Assembly: GCA_937877085.1 (NCBI GenBank)
Contig: CALEEY010000044.1
Coordinates: forward strand, 1 to 54,107
Origin: an uncultured Bacteroidota bacterium
GTDB taxonomy: Bacteria > Bacteroidota > Rhodothermia > Rhodothermales > UBA10348
DNA: 54,107 bases
Direction of reading: 5' to 3'
The stretch's first letter is position 1, and every line of letters starts with the position of its first letter. The notes beneath the pieces are model-generated. The model searched no databases and was not told the DNA's origin. It worked only from the letters and a program-made list of their open reading frames with translations. The position numbers and the translations under genes were made by a program. This document shows positions 9,175 through 17,476 of the stretch, piece by piece.

Positions 9175-10677
9175 CTACATCAATTGGTATTCTGGAAATT
9201 GCGAGAGGCGGATCACGTAATGCACGACTCTATCTGCAGCGCCGCCTATACCGAGATCCCATTCATACCATGGGAGACCATTTAAAAACATCTTGACCAA
9301 ATTTCGCTGATAGGCCGGACCGTTTAAAAACCACTCTGGAAACGGATTTACGATTAAGTCGCCTTCAAATGGTTCTTCAATATCGGCCACTTCTACCCAT
9401 TCAATCGGAATAGCCAACATATGATGGGCCAATCCAATGGCCAGCTCCAGGGCAGCGTGTGGAGAGCCTGTCGGGGTCATGGCCTGAGCAAAATGCAATA
9501 TTTGCTCAGGTTCAACATATCGCCGCACAATTTGATCGGATATGGACCATCTCGAAGCTAGCGTACTGGTCGTGATCCATTCGCGGTGTCCGGGCCAACC
9601 CGCCACGTTAGGAGGTGACAAAAGGGTTTGATCTATCGTGATGATGGCCTTTCGAACATAGTTAGCTTGAGGAGTATTGGGGACGATGTCCATTTCTACC
9701 AAATGCCCGACACACAGATCGATGGGCGATTTTTCTCTTCCCCCTACCACTGTGCTGGCAAAAAACGCTTGGTCCGTAAAAAGGGCTTTGTAGGCGGAAA
9801 GTAGGTCAAAATTAGAGTTGAGAAGAACAAGAGCTAGGCTATCGACCAAAGATGGATCTGCGATTCGATACACAAACTCTTCAACCAATTTTTTCGCCAT
9901 AAAATGGGCGATTTGCTCCGCACGCTCTTCAAATAAAATGGTAACTACGTCGTCGTAACCAAACTCTCCTGTTCTTCCAAGAAACGTCTTAGGGCCGTCA
10001 TCAAAGGCAATAAATGAGAAGCGAACATCCCAAGACGCGGGAGTTTGTAAACCCCAACCCGAAAGCGCTTTCGCCATCTCCTGGATATCCGATTCGGTAT
10101 AGTTCGCCGCTCCGTTTTTATCGAGCGGGCCCATAGTGAACAATTCCATGAGCTCGCGGGCATAATTCTCGTTCGGAGCATTTCCATTATTAATGTTGCC
10201 ATCAAGATAGATGAGCATAGCGGCGTCTATTCCAATGGCGTGTACAAAACTCTTAAAATTGCCGAATGCGTTGGTGCGCAATGTATTAAGATATCGATAG
10301 CCCCGCGCGGAGTACACGTAATCTTGGTAGCTCGTAACGAAGTGGTCGTGCCAAAACAACGTCAGGCGTTCTCTGAGCCTATTTTTGGCCATTTGACCAA
10401 TCCAAGCTTCTGTCAATTCAATTCGCCATTCCGTGTTACTCACCACGAATGCGGCTTTCGTCTCTGCGGAGGCCGTTCTAGATGGAGGTAGATCGTTGGC
10501 CCAAGTGGGCGCATTAGGAAGCGGGAAATTATTCGCTCCCGTCAAAAGCTCGTCTACGACCTCTCTGGCAGTCCGACCAACAAAGGTTTCGGCCTCTCCG
10601 GGCTTGGCGCCAAAGCATGTCCGTCTAAGCAGATGCCGAGCTTCGGAAAGGGTCAATGGTGATAGATGTTCTTCCAT
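9175..10677 (-). CDS. DUF1800 domain-containing protein
   Basis: LSEARHLLRRTCFGAKPGE; LFWHDHFVTS; NENYARELMELFTMG; PPNVAGWPGHREWITTSTL. Directly upstream of the DUF1501 gene, the usual pairing. Confidence 0.93.
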   Translation of the reverse strand: MEEHLSPLTLSEARHLLRRTCFGAKPGEAETFVGRTAREVVDELLTGANNFPLPNAPTWANDLPPSRTASAETKAAFVVSNTEWRIELTEAWIGQMAKNRLRERLTLFWHDHFVTSYQDYVYSARGYRYLNTLRTNAFGNFKSFVHAIGIDAAMLIYLDGNINNGNAPNENYARELMELFTMGPLDKNGAANYTESDIQEMAKALSGWGLQTPASWDVRFSFIAFDDGPKTFLGRTGEFGYDDVVTILFEERAEQIAHFMAKKLVEEFVYRIADPSLVDSLALVLLNSNFDLLSAYKALFTDQAFFASTVVGGREKSPIDLCVGHLVEMDIVPNTPQANYVRKAIITIDQTLLSPPNVAGWPGHREWITTSTLASRWSISDQIVRRYVEPEQILHFAQAMTPTGSPHAALELAIGLAHHMLAIPIEWVEVADIEEPFEGDLIVNPFPEWFLNGPAYQRNLVKMFLNGLPWYEWDLGIGGAADRVVHYVIRLSQFPEYQLM

Positions 10678-10827
10678 AGTGCAAGTATCGGTCAATAAGC
10701 CGTCGAATTCCAATCCAATATGTCACAAAAGTATGGTTTTTTCAAGGCCGCCCCTTTCGCCCTTTTTCAATTTCTAGCTCTCCATTTTGTCCTTCCCTTC
10801 GAAACAGTATCCATCCTAGCATAAAAA

Positions 10828-10862
10828 AGAGAGGGGCGGGCCTAAAAGGCCCGCCCCTCTCT
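10828..10862. terminator. GC-rich palindrome, terminator-like (U-run on minus-strand side)
   Basis: Perfect 15-bp stem AGAGAGGGGCGGGCC-taaaa-GGCCCGCCCCTCTCT; A-tract immediately left. Confidence 0.6.
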
Positions 10863-11020
10863 AACTGCTCATCTTGGGCTTCTTTTGGATATATTGCGGC
10901 AGAATCCGACTTGGCCAAGTTGAATTTATAAAGTCGTTTTTAGAAGTAGATCTAAATTCAATTCCGACTAGTAGTGGCTTTTTCTTCGAATAATGGCCGA
11001 TAAAATGTGCAAACGACGTT

Positions 11021-11539
11021 ATGAAAATTTTCCTTCTTTTGATGTGCTTTTTTTGGATGGCTGGCTGTACAGCTCAATCGGAAGCTCCTGAACCTTCTCT
11101 CCCTCCTTCCGATGCCGTGTTGACCTGGGTACCCAAGCTAGATCGGGTTTTGGAAGAAATAGGGATCATGCAAGAAAATGCTGTCACGCAAAGAGACATG
11201 ACATCTTCAGCTTTCTTGGAGTTCGAAGTTTTAGATGCCTCCTTGTATATAGAAATGATGGATTACGCCCAGTATTGCTCTGTTGAAGACAAAACAAAGC
11301 TATTTGAGTCACACTATGAGTGGCTGAAAAACCGAGATACGGCTGGCAAAAACGCTCGACTTGAATATGAAGGGGGCTCTATGGCTCCTCTGATTGAAGC
11401 GACTACCTTGTCTAGAGCGACTGAAAAGCGATTGGCTGCGTTCTCTGAACTGAGTCGTGACGGATTGTGTCCATTCCCAACCGACAACACCGTTTCATTG
11501 GATTCCGGCTCCATAGATAACCCCGACGCCTCAAACTAA
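11021..11539 (+). CDS. Hypothetical lipoprotein
   Basis: MKIFLLLMCFFWMAGCTAQ signal/lipobox; no recognised domain. Confidence 0.7.
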   Translation: MKIFLLLMCFFWMAGCTAQSEAPEPSLPPSDAVLTWVPKLDRVLEEIGIMQENAVTQRDMTSSAFLEFEVLDASLYIEMMDYAQYCSVEDKTKLFESHYEWLKNRDTAGKNARLEYEGGSMAPLIEATTLSRATEKRLAAFSELSRDGLCPFPTDNTVSLDSGSIDNPDASN

Positions 11540-11556
11540 TTGCATGTACTGATCCC

Positions 11557-12033
11557 ATGAAACAACTTCTAATCGGCTTATTCTTGGCTTTGATCGTGCT
11601 TGAGGCGCCAGCTCAATCCAATGAGGCCGCCGTTAATACGGTGCTGGACAATATCCACAAGCTAGCTTCTGAAGCCAATTTCGACGGCTATTTTGTATTG
11701 TATACCGCCGACGCCATTTTTTTAGGTACGGATGCTACCGAGCGGTGGTCTATCGATGAATTCAAAGGCTATGCAAAGCCATCGTTCGACCGAGGGACGG
11801 GTTGGACATACATTCCCACTGAAAGGCACGTTTATCTCTCTCCTGACCAAAATTCAGCCTGGTTTGACGAGAAGCTCGATAATGAAGGGTTCGGCGAATG
11901 TCGCGGGACCGGAGCATTAATCAAGGTAGATGGGGTTTGGAAAGTTACCCAGTACAATTTGACCGTTCCGATTCCAAATGACTTGCTTCGGCCGGTAGCG
12001 GGGCAGATTAAGCAGTTCAAAAAGGGAAATTGA
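11557..12033 (+). CDS. Nuclear transport factor 2 / SnoaL-like (DUF4440-type) exported protein
   Basis: Signal peptide; FDGYFVLYTADAIFLGTDATERWSIDEFKGYAKP; WFDEKL; GTGALIKVDGVWKVTQYNLTVPIPND. Confidence 0.8.
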   Translation: MKQLLIGLFLALIVLEAPAQSNEAAVNTVLDNIHKLASEANFDGYFVLYTADAIFLGTDATERWSIDEFKGYAKPSFDRGTGWTYIPTERHVYLSPDQNSAWFDEKLDNEGFGECRGTGALIKVDGVWKVTQYNLTVPIPNDLLRPVAGQIKQFKKGN

Positions 12034-12101
12034 ACGTACCTGTCATAAATTGTTAGTTTTTCGTCCTATTTTGGTGTGGCGTACCATCCCAATCAATCCA
12101 A

Positions 12102-13190
12102 ATGACCGAAACAAAGATAAAATTTTCTTCCCGCGACGGAGCTGCTTTTGTCAAGGAAGTCAAAGCCGAAGTCAACCAATATTTTGTTGACAACAACCTC
12201 TCAAAACACGCTAATGGAGCCATGCGTCTTAAAACGGCGGCCATTATGCTCATGTTTTTTGGCCCGTATGCCCTCATTATGTGGGGTGGGCTTAGCCTTA
12301 TGCAGATGTGGTTTCTGGCTTTGGTTATGGGGGTTGGTGCAGCTGGCATGGGATTTAGTGTATCGCACGACGCCTTGCACGGGGCCTATTCATCAAAATC
12401 ATGGGTAAACGCCACGCTTGGGTATTTTTTCGACCTGATTGGTGCTAACAGCTACATGTGGAAAATCACCCATAACGTGATTCACCATACCTATACCAAC
12501 ATTACTGGGGTTGATGAAGACCTTACCGTCTCTCCCCTTGTTCGTCTTTCCCCGGAAGCTCCAAGGTACCCATTTCATCGGTTTCAGCACTTTTTTGCAT
12601 TCCCTGCCTACAGCCTTGCTACCATCAACTGGCTATTTGCGAAGGACTTTCAGCAGTTTTTGAAAAAGGATATCGGTCCTTACAAAGACAAAAAGCACCC
12701 GCCAATAGAGATTTTTAAACTGGTAGTAACCAAAGTAGTAGCCATTACCTATCAAGTGATTCTCCCCTTGTGGCTGTTGGACATTACCTTTGGTCAGTTT
12801 TTGATCGGTTTTTTCACCATGCACATGACGGCGGGCCTCATTTTGGGGGTCATCTTTCAGCTCGCACACGTTGTTGAAGGACCTGAATATCTCGCCCCTG
12901 ACGAAAATGGCGATATGGAAAGCTCTTGGCTCATCCACGAAATGCGCACGACAGCCAATTTCGCCCGGAATAACCACCTGCTCACATGGTATGTTGGCGG
13001 TCTTAATTACCAAATTGAACACCATCTTTTTCCGCAAACGTCTAGTATTCACTATCCGAATCTGAGCCCTATTGTGCGTGAAATTGCGGCTCGGCACAAC
13101 GTGCCCTACAACTACCATCCGACCCTGCTCAAGTCCATCAAGTCCCACCTTACGATGCTCAGGCAATTGGGTCGCCCGCCGGCAGCATGA
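12102..13190 (+). CDS. Acyl-CoA / fatty acid desaturase (linoleoyl-CoA desaturase-like)
   Basis: His boxes HDALH, HNVIHHTYTN and NYQIEHHLFP. Confidence 0.93.
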   Translation: MTETKIKFSSRDGAAFVKEVKAEVNQYFVDNNLSKHANGAMRLKTAAIMLMFFGPYALIMWGGLSLMQMWFLALVMGVGAAGMGFSVSHDALHGAYSSKSWVNATLGYFFDLIGANSYMWKITHNVIHHTYTNITGVDEDLTVSPLVRLSPEAPRYPFHRFQHFFAFPAYSLATINWLFAKDFQQFLKKDIGPYKDKKHPPIEIFKLVVTKVVAITYQVILPLWLLDITFGQFLIGFFTMHMTAGLILGVIFQLAHVVEGPEYLAPDENGDMESSWLIHEMRTTANFARNNHLLTWYVGGLNYQIEHHLFPQTSSIHYPNLSPIVREIAARHNVPYNYHPTLLKSIKSHLTMLRQLGRPPAA

Positions 13191-13432
13191 ACAGGATAAA
13201 ATTTACACTTCCCAGTATCGGCTTGATGGAGTTACGAGAAGTGGAAGGGATGGTCTGGATTGAAGATGATTTATTGGTGGTAGAGGTCAGTCATAAACTG
13301 ATTGGCCTTTGGGACGAGCAGGTAGAAACGGTTAAAATCGAACCTTCTGCGCTTCGGGATATCTACCTGAAGACCGGATTTTTCTACCCGTGCAGGTCTT
13401 TCCTACTCCGTGCAGGTCGACGGTTTTCCTGA
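13187..13432 (+). CDS. Small hypothetical protein, possibly 3'-truncated
   Basis: ATGA overlap with the desaturase stop; coherent N-terminal sequence (MELREVEGMVWIEDDLLVVEV...ALRDIYLKTGFF) followed by an unrelated-looking tail. Confidence 0.5.
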   Translation: MNRIKFTLPSIGLMELREVEGMVWIEDDLLVVEVSHKLIGLWDEQVETVKIEPSALRDIYLKTGFFYPCRSFLLRAGRRFS

Positions 13433-13996
13433 TTCTGCCCCATATCGTAAAGTGGAGAGCATACCGGTCCCGTCTTCGCGTAGATGTACGACATACAGTC
13501 GATCAAAATCAAACTCGGTCAGATCAGGCAGCGTCGTTCCAATAAGCAAATTGATCAGTGCGGGTGTCGTATTGCTGTGGCCCGAAATCAAAATGCGCTC
13601 GGCAGTGGATTCCCTGATTGTTGATGCTAGTTCAGCAACAAATCCTGCTTGAACCGCAATTTGGGTGATGGGCTTTCCCGTTGATTCTGAAATAGGAGTG
13701 GCCGTTTCGATGGTCCGATAAAACGGAGTTGAATAGATCTCCTGTATTTCCTCATCCATAAGCACTCGAGCCAGTTCACTGGCTCGATCCCTTCCATAGG
13801 ACGATAAATGGGGATTCGAACCTTGATCGAGACAGGTTTCCCCGTGACGCACTAGATAAACGACTTTGTCTGCCTCAACGAGCCCTGCCCCTACGACGTG
13901 CCCCTTCGACGCAACGTACCCCCGCTCTCCAACAGATCCTGAGCCTCCCATCGAAAAGGACATCAAAAAGACGACTATGAATGCTAAGTATTTCAT
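13403..13996 (-). CDS. Histidine phosphatase family protein (exported)
   Basis: VYLVRHGETCLD RHG motif, IYSTPFYRTIETATPI, ERILISGHSNTTPALI. Start chosen at MKYLAFIVVF signal peptide. Confidence 0.88.
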   Translation of the reverse strand: MKYLAFIVVFLMSFSMGGSGSVGERGYVASKGHVVGAGLVEADKVVYLVRHGETCLDQGSNPHLSSYGRDRASELARVLMDEEIQEIYSTPFYRTIETATPISESTGKPITQIAVQAGFVAELASTIRESTAERILISGHSNTTPALINLLIGTTLPDLTEFDFDRLYVVHLREDGTGMLSTLRYGAESGKPSTCTE

Positions 13997-14153
13997 AAAA
14001 ACGTTGTTTATTGAACACCGAATAACATACGATTCGTCGAATGAAAACGCGTCTCCTACCTTTAATTCTCTTGCCTTCCATCTCCGCAACGGGGCAGAAG
14101 ATCCGCACTTTTTGCGATAGCGTCGTCGTTAGGCGGGGTTACCAGACAATTAT

Positions 14154-15221
14154 ATGAGCCTCTTTCTTTGGATAATTGCCGTAGTGCACGGAACGTTGTT
14201 CGTCAACGCGGTGGCGAATCTCGTGCATTTCAAACGCCAGCGTTCCCGCTCCTTTGAAGGCACTCTGCCCAAGGTCTCTGTGCTGGTTCCAGCTAGAAAC
14301 GAAGAGCCTAATTTACCTCGACTTCTAGCCTCCTTCATTCGGCAGGACCACCCGAATGCCGAACTCTTGGTATATGACGACCTTTCCGAGGATGGCACGT
14401 GGTCCATTATTTCCCGATTCGAAAACGACCAAATCAAGGGGCTACGTGGGTCAACGTTGCCTGATGGATGGGTTGGGAAGGTCCACGGATGCTATCAACT
14501 GTCCCTCGCCGCTACGGGAAGCGTACTGTTGTTCATTGACGCAGACACGGAGTTTCACGATGCTGGCTCTTTGCAAGCCATGTGTCGCCGGTTTGAAGCC
14601 CGACCAAAGGGGACCATGATCACGGGCATGACCTTACTTAAGGGCCGCGGCCAACTGATCGTTACGATGGTTGGAAATTTAATATTGGCTTGGATACCGT
14701 GGTGGTTAGGAAAGCACATGCCTTCACACCGATTGTCCGCTGTAAACGGTCAGTGCTGGATGATTGATACAGTGGATTATCGTCGGCTAGAGCCTCACGT
14801 CTTCGTTAAAAACCAAGTTTTGGAAGACGTCATGATTGGCCGATATCTACACACACAAGGACTGATTCCTTTACTTGACGATGTCCGTCCCGAACTCGCC
14901 GTTTACATGTATACGAGTTTCGTAGAAGCATGGAGGGGGTTTCGCAAAAACGCTGCTGCCGCGCTTGGAGGGTCAACTTGGACTTCCTCAGTCGCTTTAT
15001 GCACCTACTTTGTCGTGTTTTTAATAGCCCCATTCTTCAATATCTGGTTTTTGGCATCCCTTTACGGGATAAAATGGATTACCGACCTGACCACCCGCCA
15101 ACCGTTTACCGTAACGCTGCTGGCACCGATCTCTTATTTTCTGACTATCTTGATCGGGGTTGACTCAATTATCACACGAAGTCGCGGCCAAATCGAGTGG
15201 AAAGGTCGCCAAATTCAATAA
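14154..15221 (+). CDS. Glycosyltransferase family 2 protein (CrtQ/HpnB-like)
   Basis: VSVLVPARNEEPNLPRLLASF, LVYDDLSEDGT, LLFIDADTEF, C-terminal membrane segments. Confidence 0.88.
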   Translation: MSLFLWIIAVVHGTLFVNAVANLVHFKRQRSRSFEGTLPKVSVLVPARNEEPNLPRLLASFIRQDHPNAELLVYDDLSEDGTWSIISRFENDQIKGLRGSTLPDGWVGKVHGCYQLSLAATGSVLLFIDADTEFHDAGSLQAMCRRFEARPKGTMITGMTLLKGRGQLIVTMVGNLILAWIPWWLGKHMPSHRLSAVNGQCWMIDTVDYRRLEPHVFVKNQVLEDVMIGRYLHTQGLIPLLDDVRPELAVYMYTSFVEAWRGFRKNAAAALGGSTWTSSVALCTYFVVFLIAPFFNIWFLASLYGIKWITDLTTRQPFTVTLLAPISYFLTILIGVDSIITRSRGQIEWKGRQIQ

Positions 15222-15604
15222 TGGGCATGAGTGAATTACGATTACGGCTGCTAAAAGAAACTTTTTCGATTCACAGACTCGATCCGAGCCGACCGATTCC
15301 AACCACCGTTTTGGGGTCACCCATTTTTTTCGTTGGCCGTACCAGAGAAGAGTTGTCCATTGTCTGTAGCTCTACCATTCCCGTTCTGCACGCCAAAACA
15401 GAAGAAAATTGGGCGTGCTTTATGGTGGAAGGGCCTCTCAATTTTAATTTGACCGGCATCATAGCCCGGCTTTCCGCGGCATTGGCCGAGGCTGCGGTGA
15501 GTATTTTTGCGATCTCAACCTTTGATACTGACTATATATTGGTCCAGCAGGACGATATAGGTCGCGCAGAGGATGCTTTAAAGACAGCGGGCTATCAACT
15601 GTAA
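15221..15604 (+). CDS. ACT domain-containing protein
   Basis: Start codon overlaps upstream stop (TAATG); EENWACFMVEGPLNFNLTGIIARLSAALAEAAVSIFAISTFDTDYILVQ is ACT_7-like. Confidence 0.8.
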   Translation: MGMSELRLRLLKETFSIHRLDPSRPIPTTVLGSPIFFVGRTREELSIVCSSTIPVLHAKTEENWACFMVEGPLNFNLTGIIARLSAALAEAAVSIFAISTFDTDYILVQQDDIGRAEDALKTAGYQL

Positions 15605-15622
15605 ACAACTAGCTACTTTTAG

Positions 15623-15772
15623 ATGGTACTTCAACCTTTTCTGGAATTGGATGATGTTGAAAAAAGCCCGTTGATGGGGTTCCTATGCCTGCGAGTAGAT
15701 GGCCAATTTTTTGCCTCGTGTAAACCCAAATTGCGTGACCTCCTGAAACGAGTATCACCCTTTACCGCCTAA
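15623..15772 (+). pseudogene. Short ORF of 49 aa, possible truncated TfoX/YjbR-like gene relic
   Basis: Hand translation MVLQPFLELDDVEKSPLMGFLCLRVDGQFFASCKPKLRDLLKRVSPFTA; too short for the ORF track; core resembles TfoX/YjbR-type N-termini. Confidence 0.35.
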
Positions 15773-15775
15773 ACA

Positions 15776-16399
15776 ATGGAACGCTCTTCAGACGCCCACC
15801 ATTGGGACACGATTTACGGAAAATATCGGCGCGATCAATTGGGTTGGCATGCTCCCGTCTTGCAAACCTCGCTGAATTGGATCCTTAAATACGCTGAATC
15901 AAAAAATAGTCCCATCGTAGATATTGGGGGTGGTTCATCCTCCTTGGTTGACCATTTGTTAGGTCATTTTTATTCCAAGGTTACCGTTTTGGACCTGTCT
16001 CAGCGAGCGTTGGATGATTCCGCGAATCGGTTGGGGGCCAAGGCGTCCGATGTGACTTTCGTGTGCGCGGATATTCGCGATGCTAACCTTTTCCTTAAGC
16101 CAACCCAAATCTGGCATGATCGGGCCGCTTTTCATTTCTTGTTTGGATCCGAAGTTGATAGCTATCGAGACCGGCTAAAAAAGACGTTAGCAACTGGTGG
16201 AACGTTCATTTTGGGCGTTTTCTCCGAAAACGCCCCACCTACCTGCTCCAGTCTCGCTGTCAACAGGCACTCAGTAACAGGCTTAGAGCGCATTTTTTCG
16301 CCGGCGTTTCGCCTTTTGGAAAGCAAAATCGAAATTCATTACACACCAACCGCCATTCAACAAGAATACCTGTACACCGCTTGGGAAAGACTTCCCTAG
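15776..16399 (+). CDS. Class I SAM-dependent methyltransferase
   Basis: HHWDTIYGKYRRDQLGWHAP, IVDIGGGSSSLVDHLL, VTVLDLSQRALD, WHDRAAFHFLF. Confidence 0.88.
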   Translation: MERSSDAHHWDTIYGKYRRDQLGWHAPVLQTSLNWILKYAESKNSPIVDIGGGSSSLVDHLLGHFYSKVTVLDLSQRALDDSANRLGAKASDVTFVCADIRDANLFLKPTQIWHDRAAFHFLFGSEVDSYRDRLKKTLATGGTFILGVFSENAPPTCSSLAVNRHSVTGLERIFSPAFRLLESKIEIHYTPTAIQQEYLYTAWERLP

Positions 16400-16419
16400 C
16401 AACACAGTTAAATGTGCCT

Positions 16420-16890
16420 ATGACCTCCATCCTTCTGCGTCCCTCTGTTTTGAGCGATTTGCCTTCCGTCTCATCTTGGTTACAAAACCAAAACGAGTGC
16501 GATCTGTGGTCCGGGGGCGTGGTTCCATTTCCGATCCACATTGACAGCCTTTCAACTAAGATTGTTTGGGATTCCGTGCAGTCTTGGACCGTTACAGACA
16601 ACGGTAAAGTGGTCGGATACGGCCAATTAGTCCCCAAGCCGGAAGGCAGGCTACACCTGGCACGCATTCTCATTGACCCCAGCGCTCGAGGAAACGGGTT
16701 TGGTCGCCTACTGGTTACTCACCTATTGAATGAAGCCATAACCAACCAAGCGTCCAAGATTTCTCTCAACGTCCATCCTGAAAATAAATTGGCCAAAGCA
16801 CTCTACCTTTCGCTCGGCTTTCGTCCTGTCGAAAACTATGAGGCCAGTAACCGAGGAGCTTTTGTGTACATGGAATACAGCCCCAACTAA
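16420..16890 (+). CDS. GNAT family N-acetyltransferase
   Basis: LARILIDPSARGNGFGRLLVTHLL, NKLAKALYLSLGFRPVE. Start at MTSILLRPS. Confidence 0.88.
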   Translation: MTSILLRPSVLSDLPSVSSWLQNQNECDLWSGGVVPFPIHIDSLSTKIVWDSVQSWTVTDNGKVVGYGQLVPKPEGRLHLARILIDPSARGNGFGRLLVTHLLNEAITNQASKISLNVHPENKLAKALYLSLGFRPVENYEASNRGAFVYMEYSPN

Positions 16891-16922
16891 CGCCCGACCG
16901 GTACACCTATCGTCAAAGAAGT

Positions 16923-17438
16923 ATGGTCATAGAAGGAGAATCAAAACGGGTCATGACTGAGGCACTCTTAACAGATGCCCAGGAATTAGTATCTCTAAAA
17001 CAAGCTGTTTTTGAAGATATTCAGCAACGATTTGGGGCTGGTCATTGGCCGCCCGTATCCAATCTTTCTGATGTCGAACGAAGCATTGCTCATTCTAGAA
17101 TACTCGTCTGTAAAGAAGGCCATACCATCGTGGGCATGCTTCGATTATCGATTGAAAAACCATGGGCCATCGATCTGGCCTATTTCAAACCGGTATCCAA
17201 GGCCATATACATTACCGATATGGCCGTGCTCCCTGCCCGTCAACATTCGGGAATAGGCTCTCAACTAATCGAATACGCATCCCAGACTGCCATCGAGAAT
17301 GACGTCCTTGCCCTGCGACTTGACACCTACGATTCTGAAAATGGCGCGGGAGCATTCTACTTAAAGTGCGGATTCGCGGAAAGAGGAAGAGCATCCTTTC
17401 GAGGAACCTCTTTGAGGTACTTCGAAAAGATGCTCTAA
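16923..17438 (+). CDS. GNAT family N-acetyltransferase
   Basis: IYITDMAVLPARQHSGIGSQLIEYA, LRLDTYDSENGAGAFYLKCGFAERGR. Confidence 0.88.
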   Translation: MVIEGESKRVMTEALLTDAQELVSLKQAVFEDIQQRFGAGHWPPVSNLSDVERSIAHSRILVCKEGHTIVGMLRLSIEKPWAIDLAYFKPVSKAIYITDMAVLPARQHSGIGSQLIEYASQTAIENDVLALRLDTYDSENGAGAFYLKCGFAERGRASFRGTSLRYFEKML

Positions 17439-17476
17439 TAATCCTCCCAGGTGCACTCCGCAGCCCTAAATGTCCC

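Noticed and set aside
12633-13166. Minus-strand ORF of 177 aa opposite the desaturase
   Set aside because: Fully antisense to a gene with clear His-box motifs; no recognisable domain.
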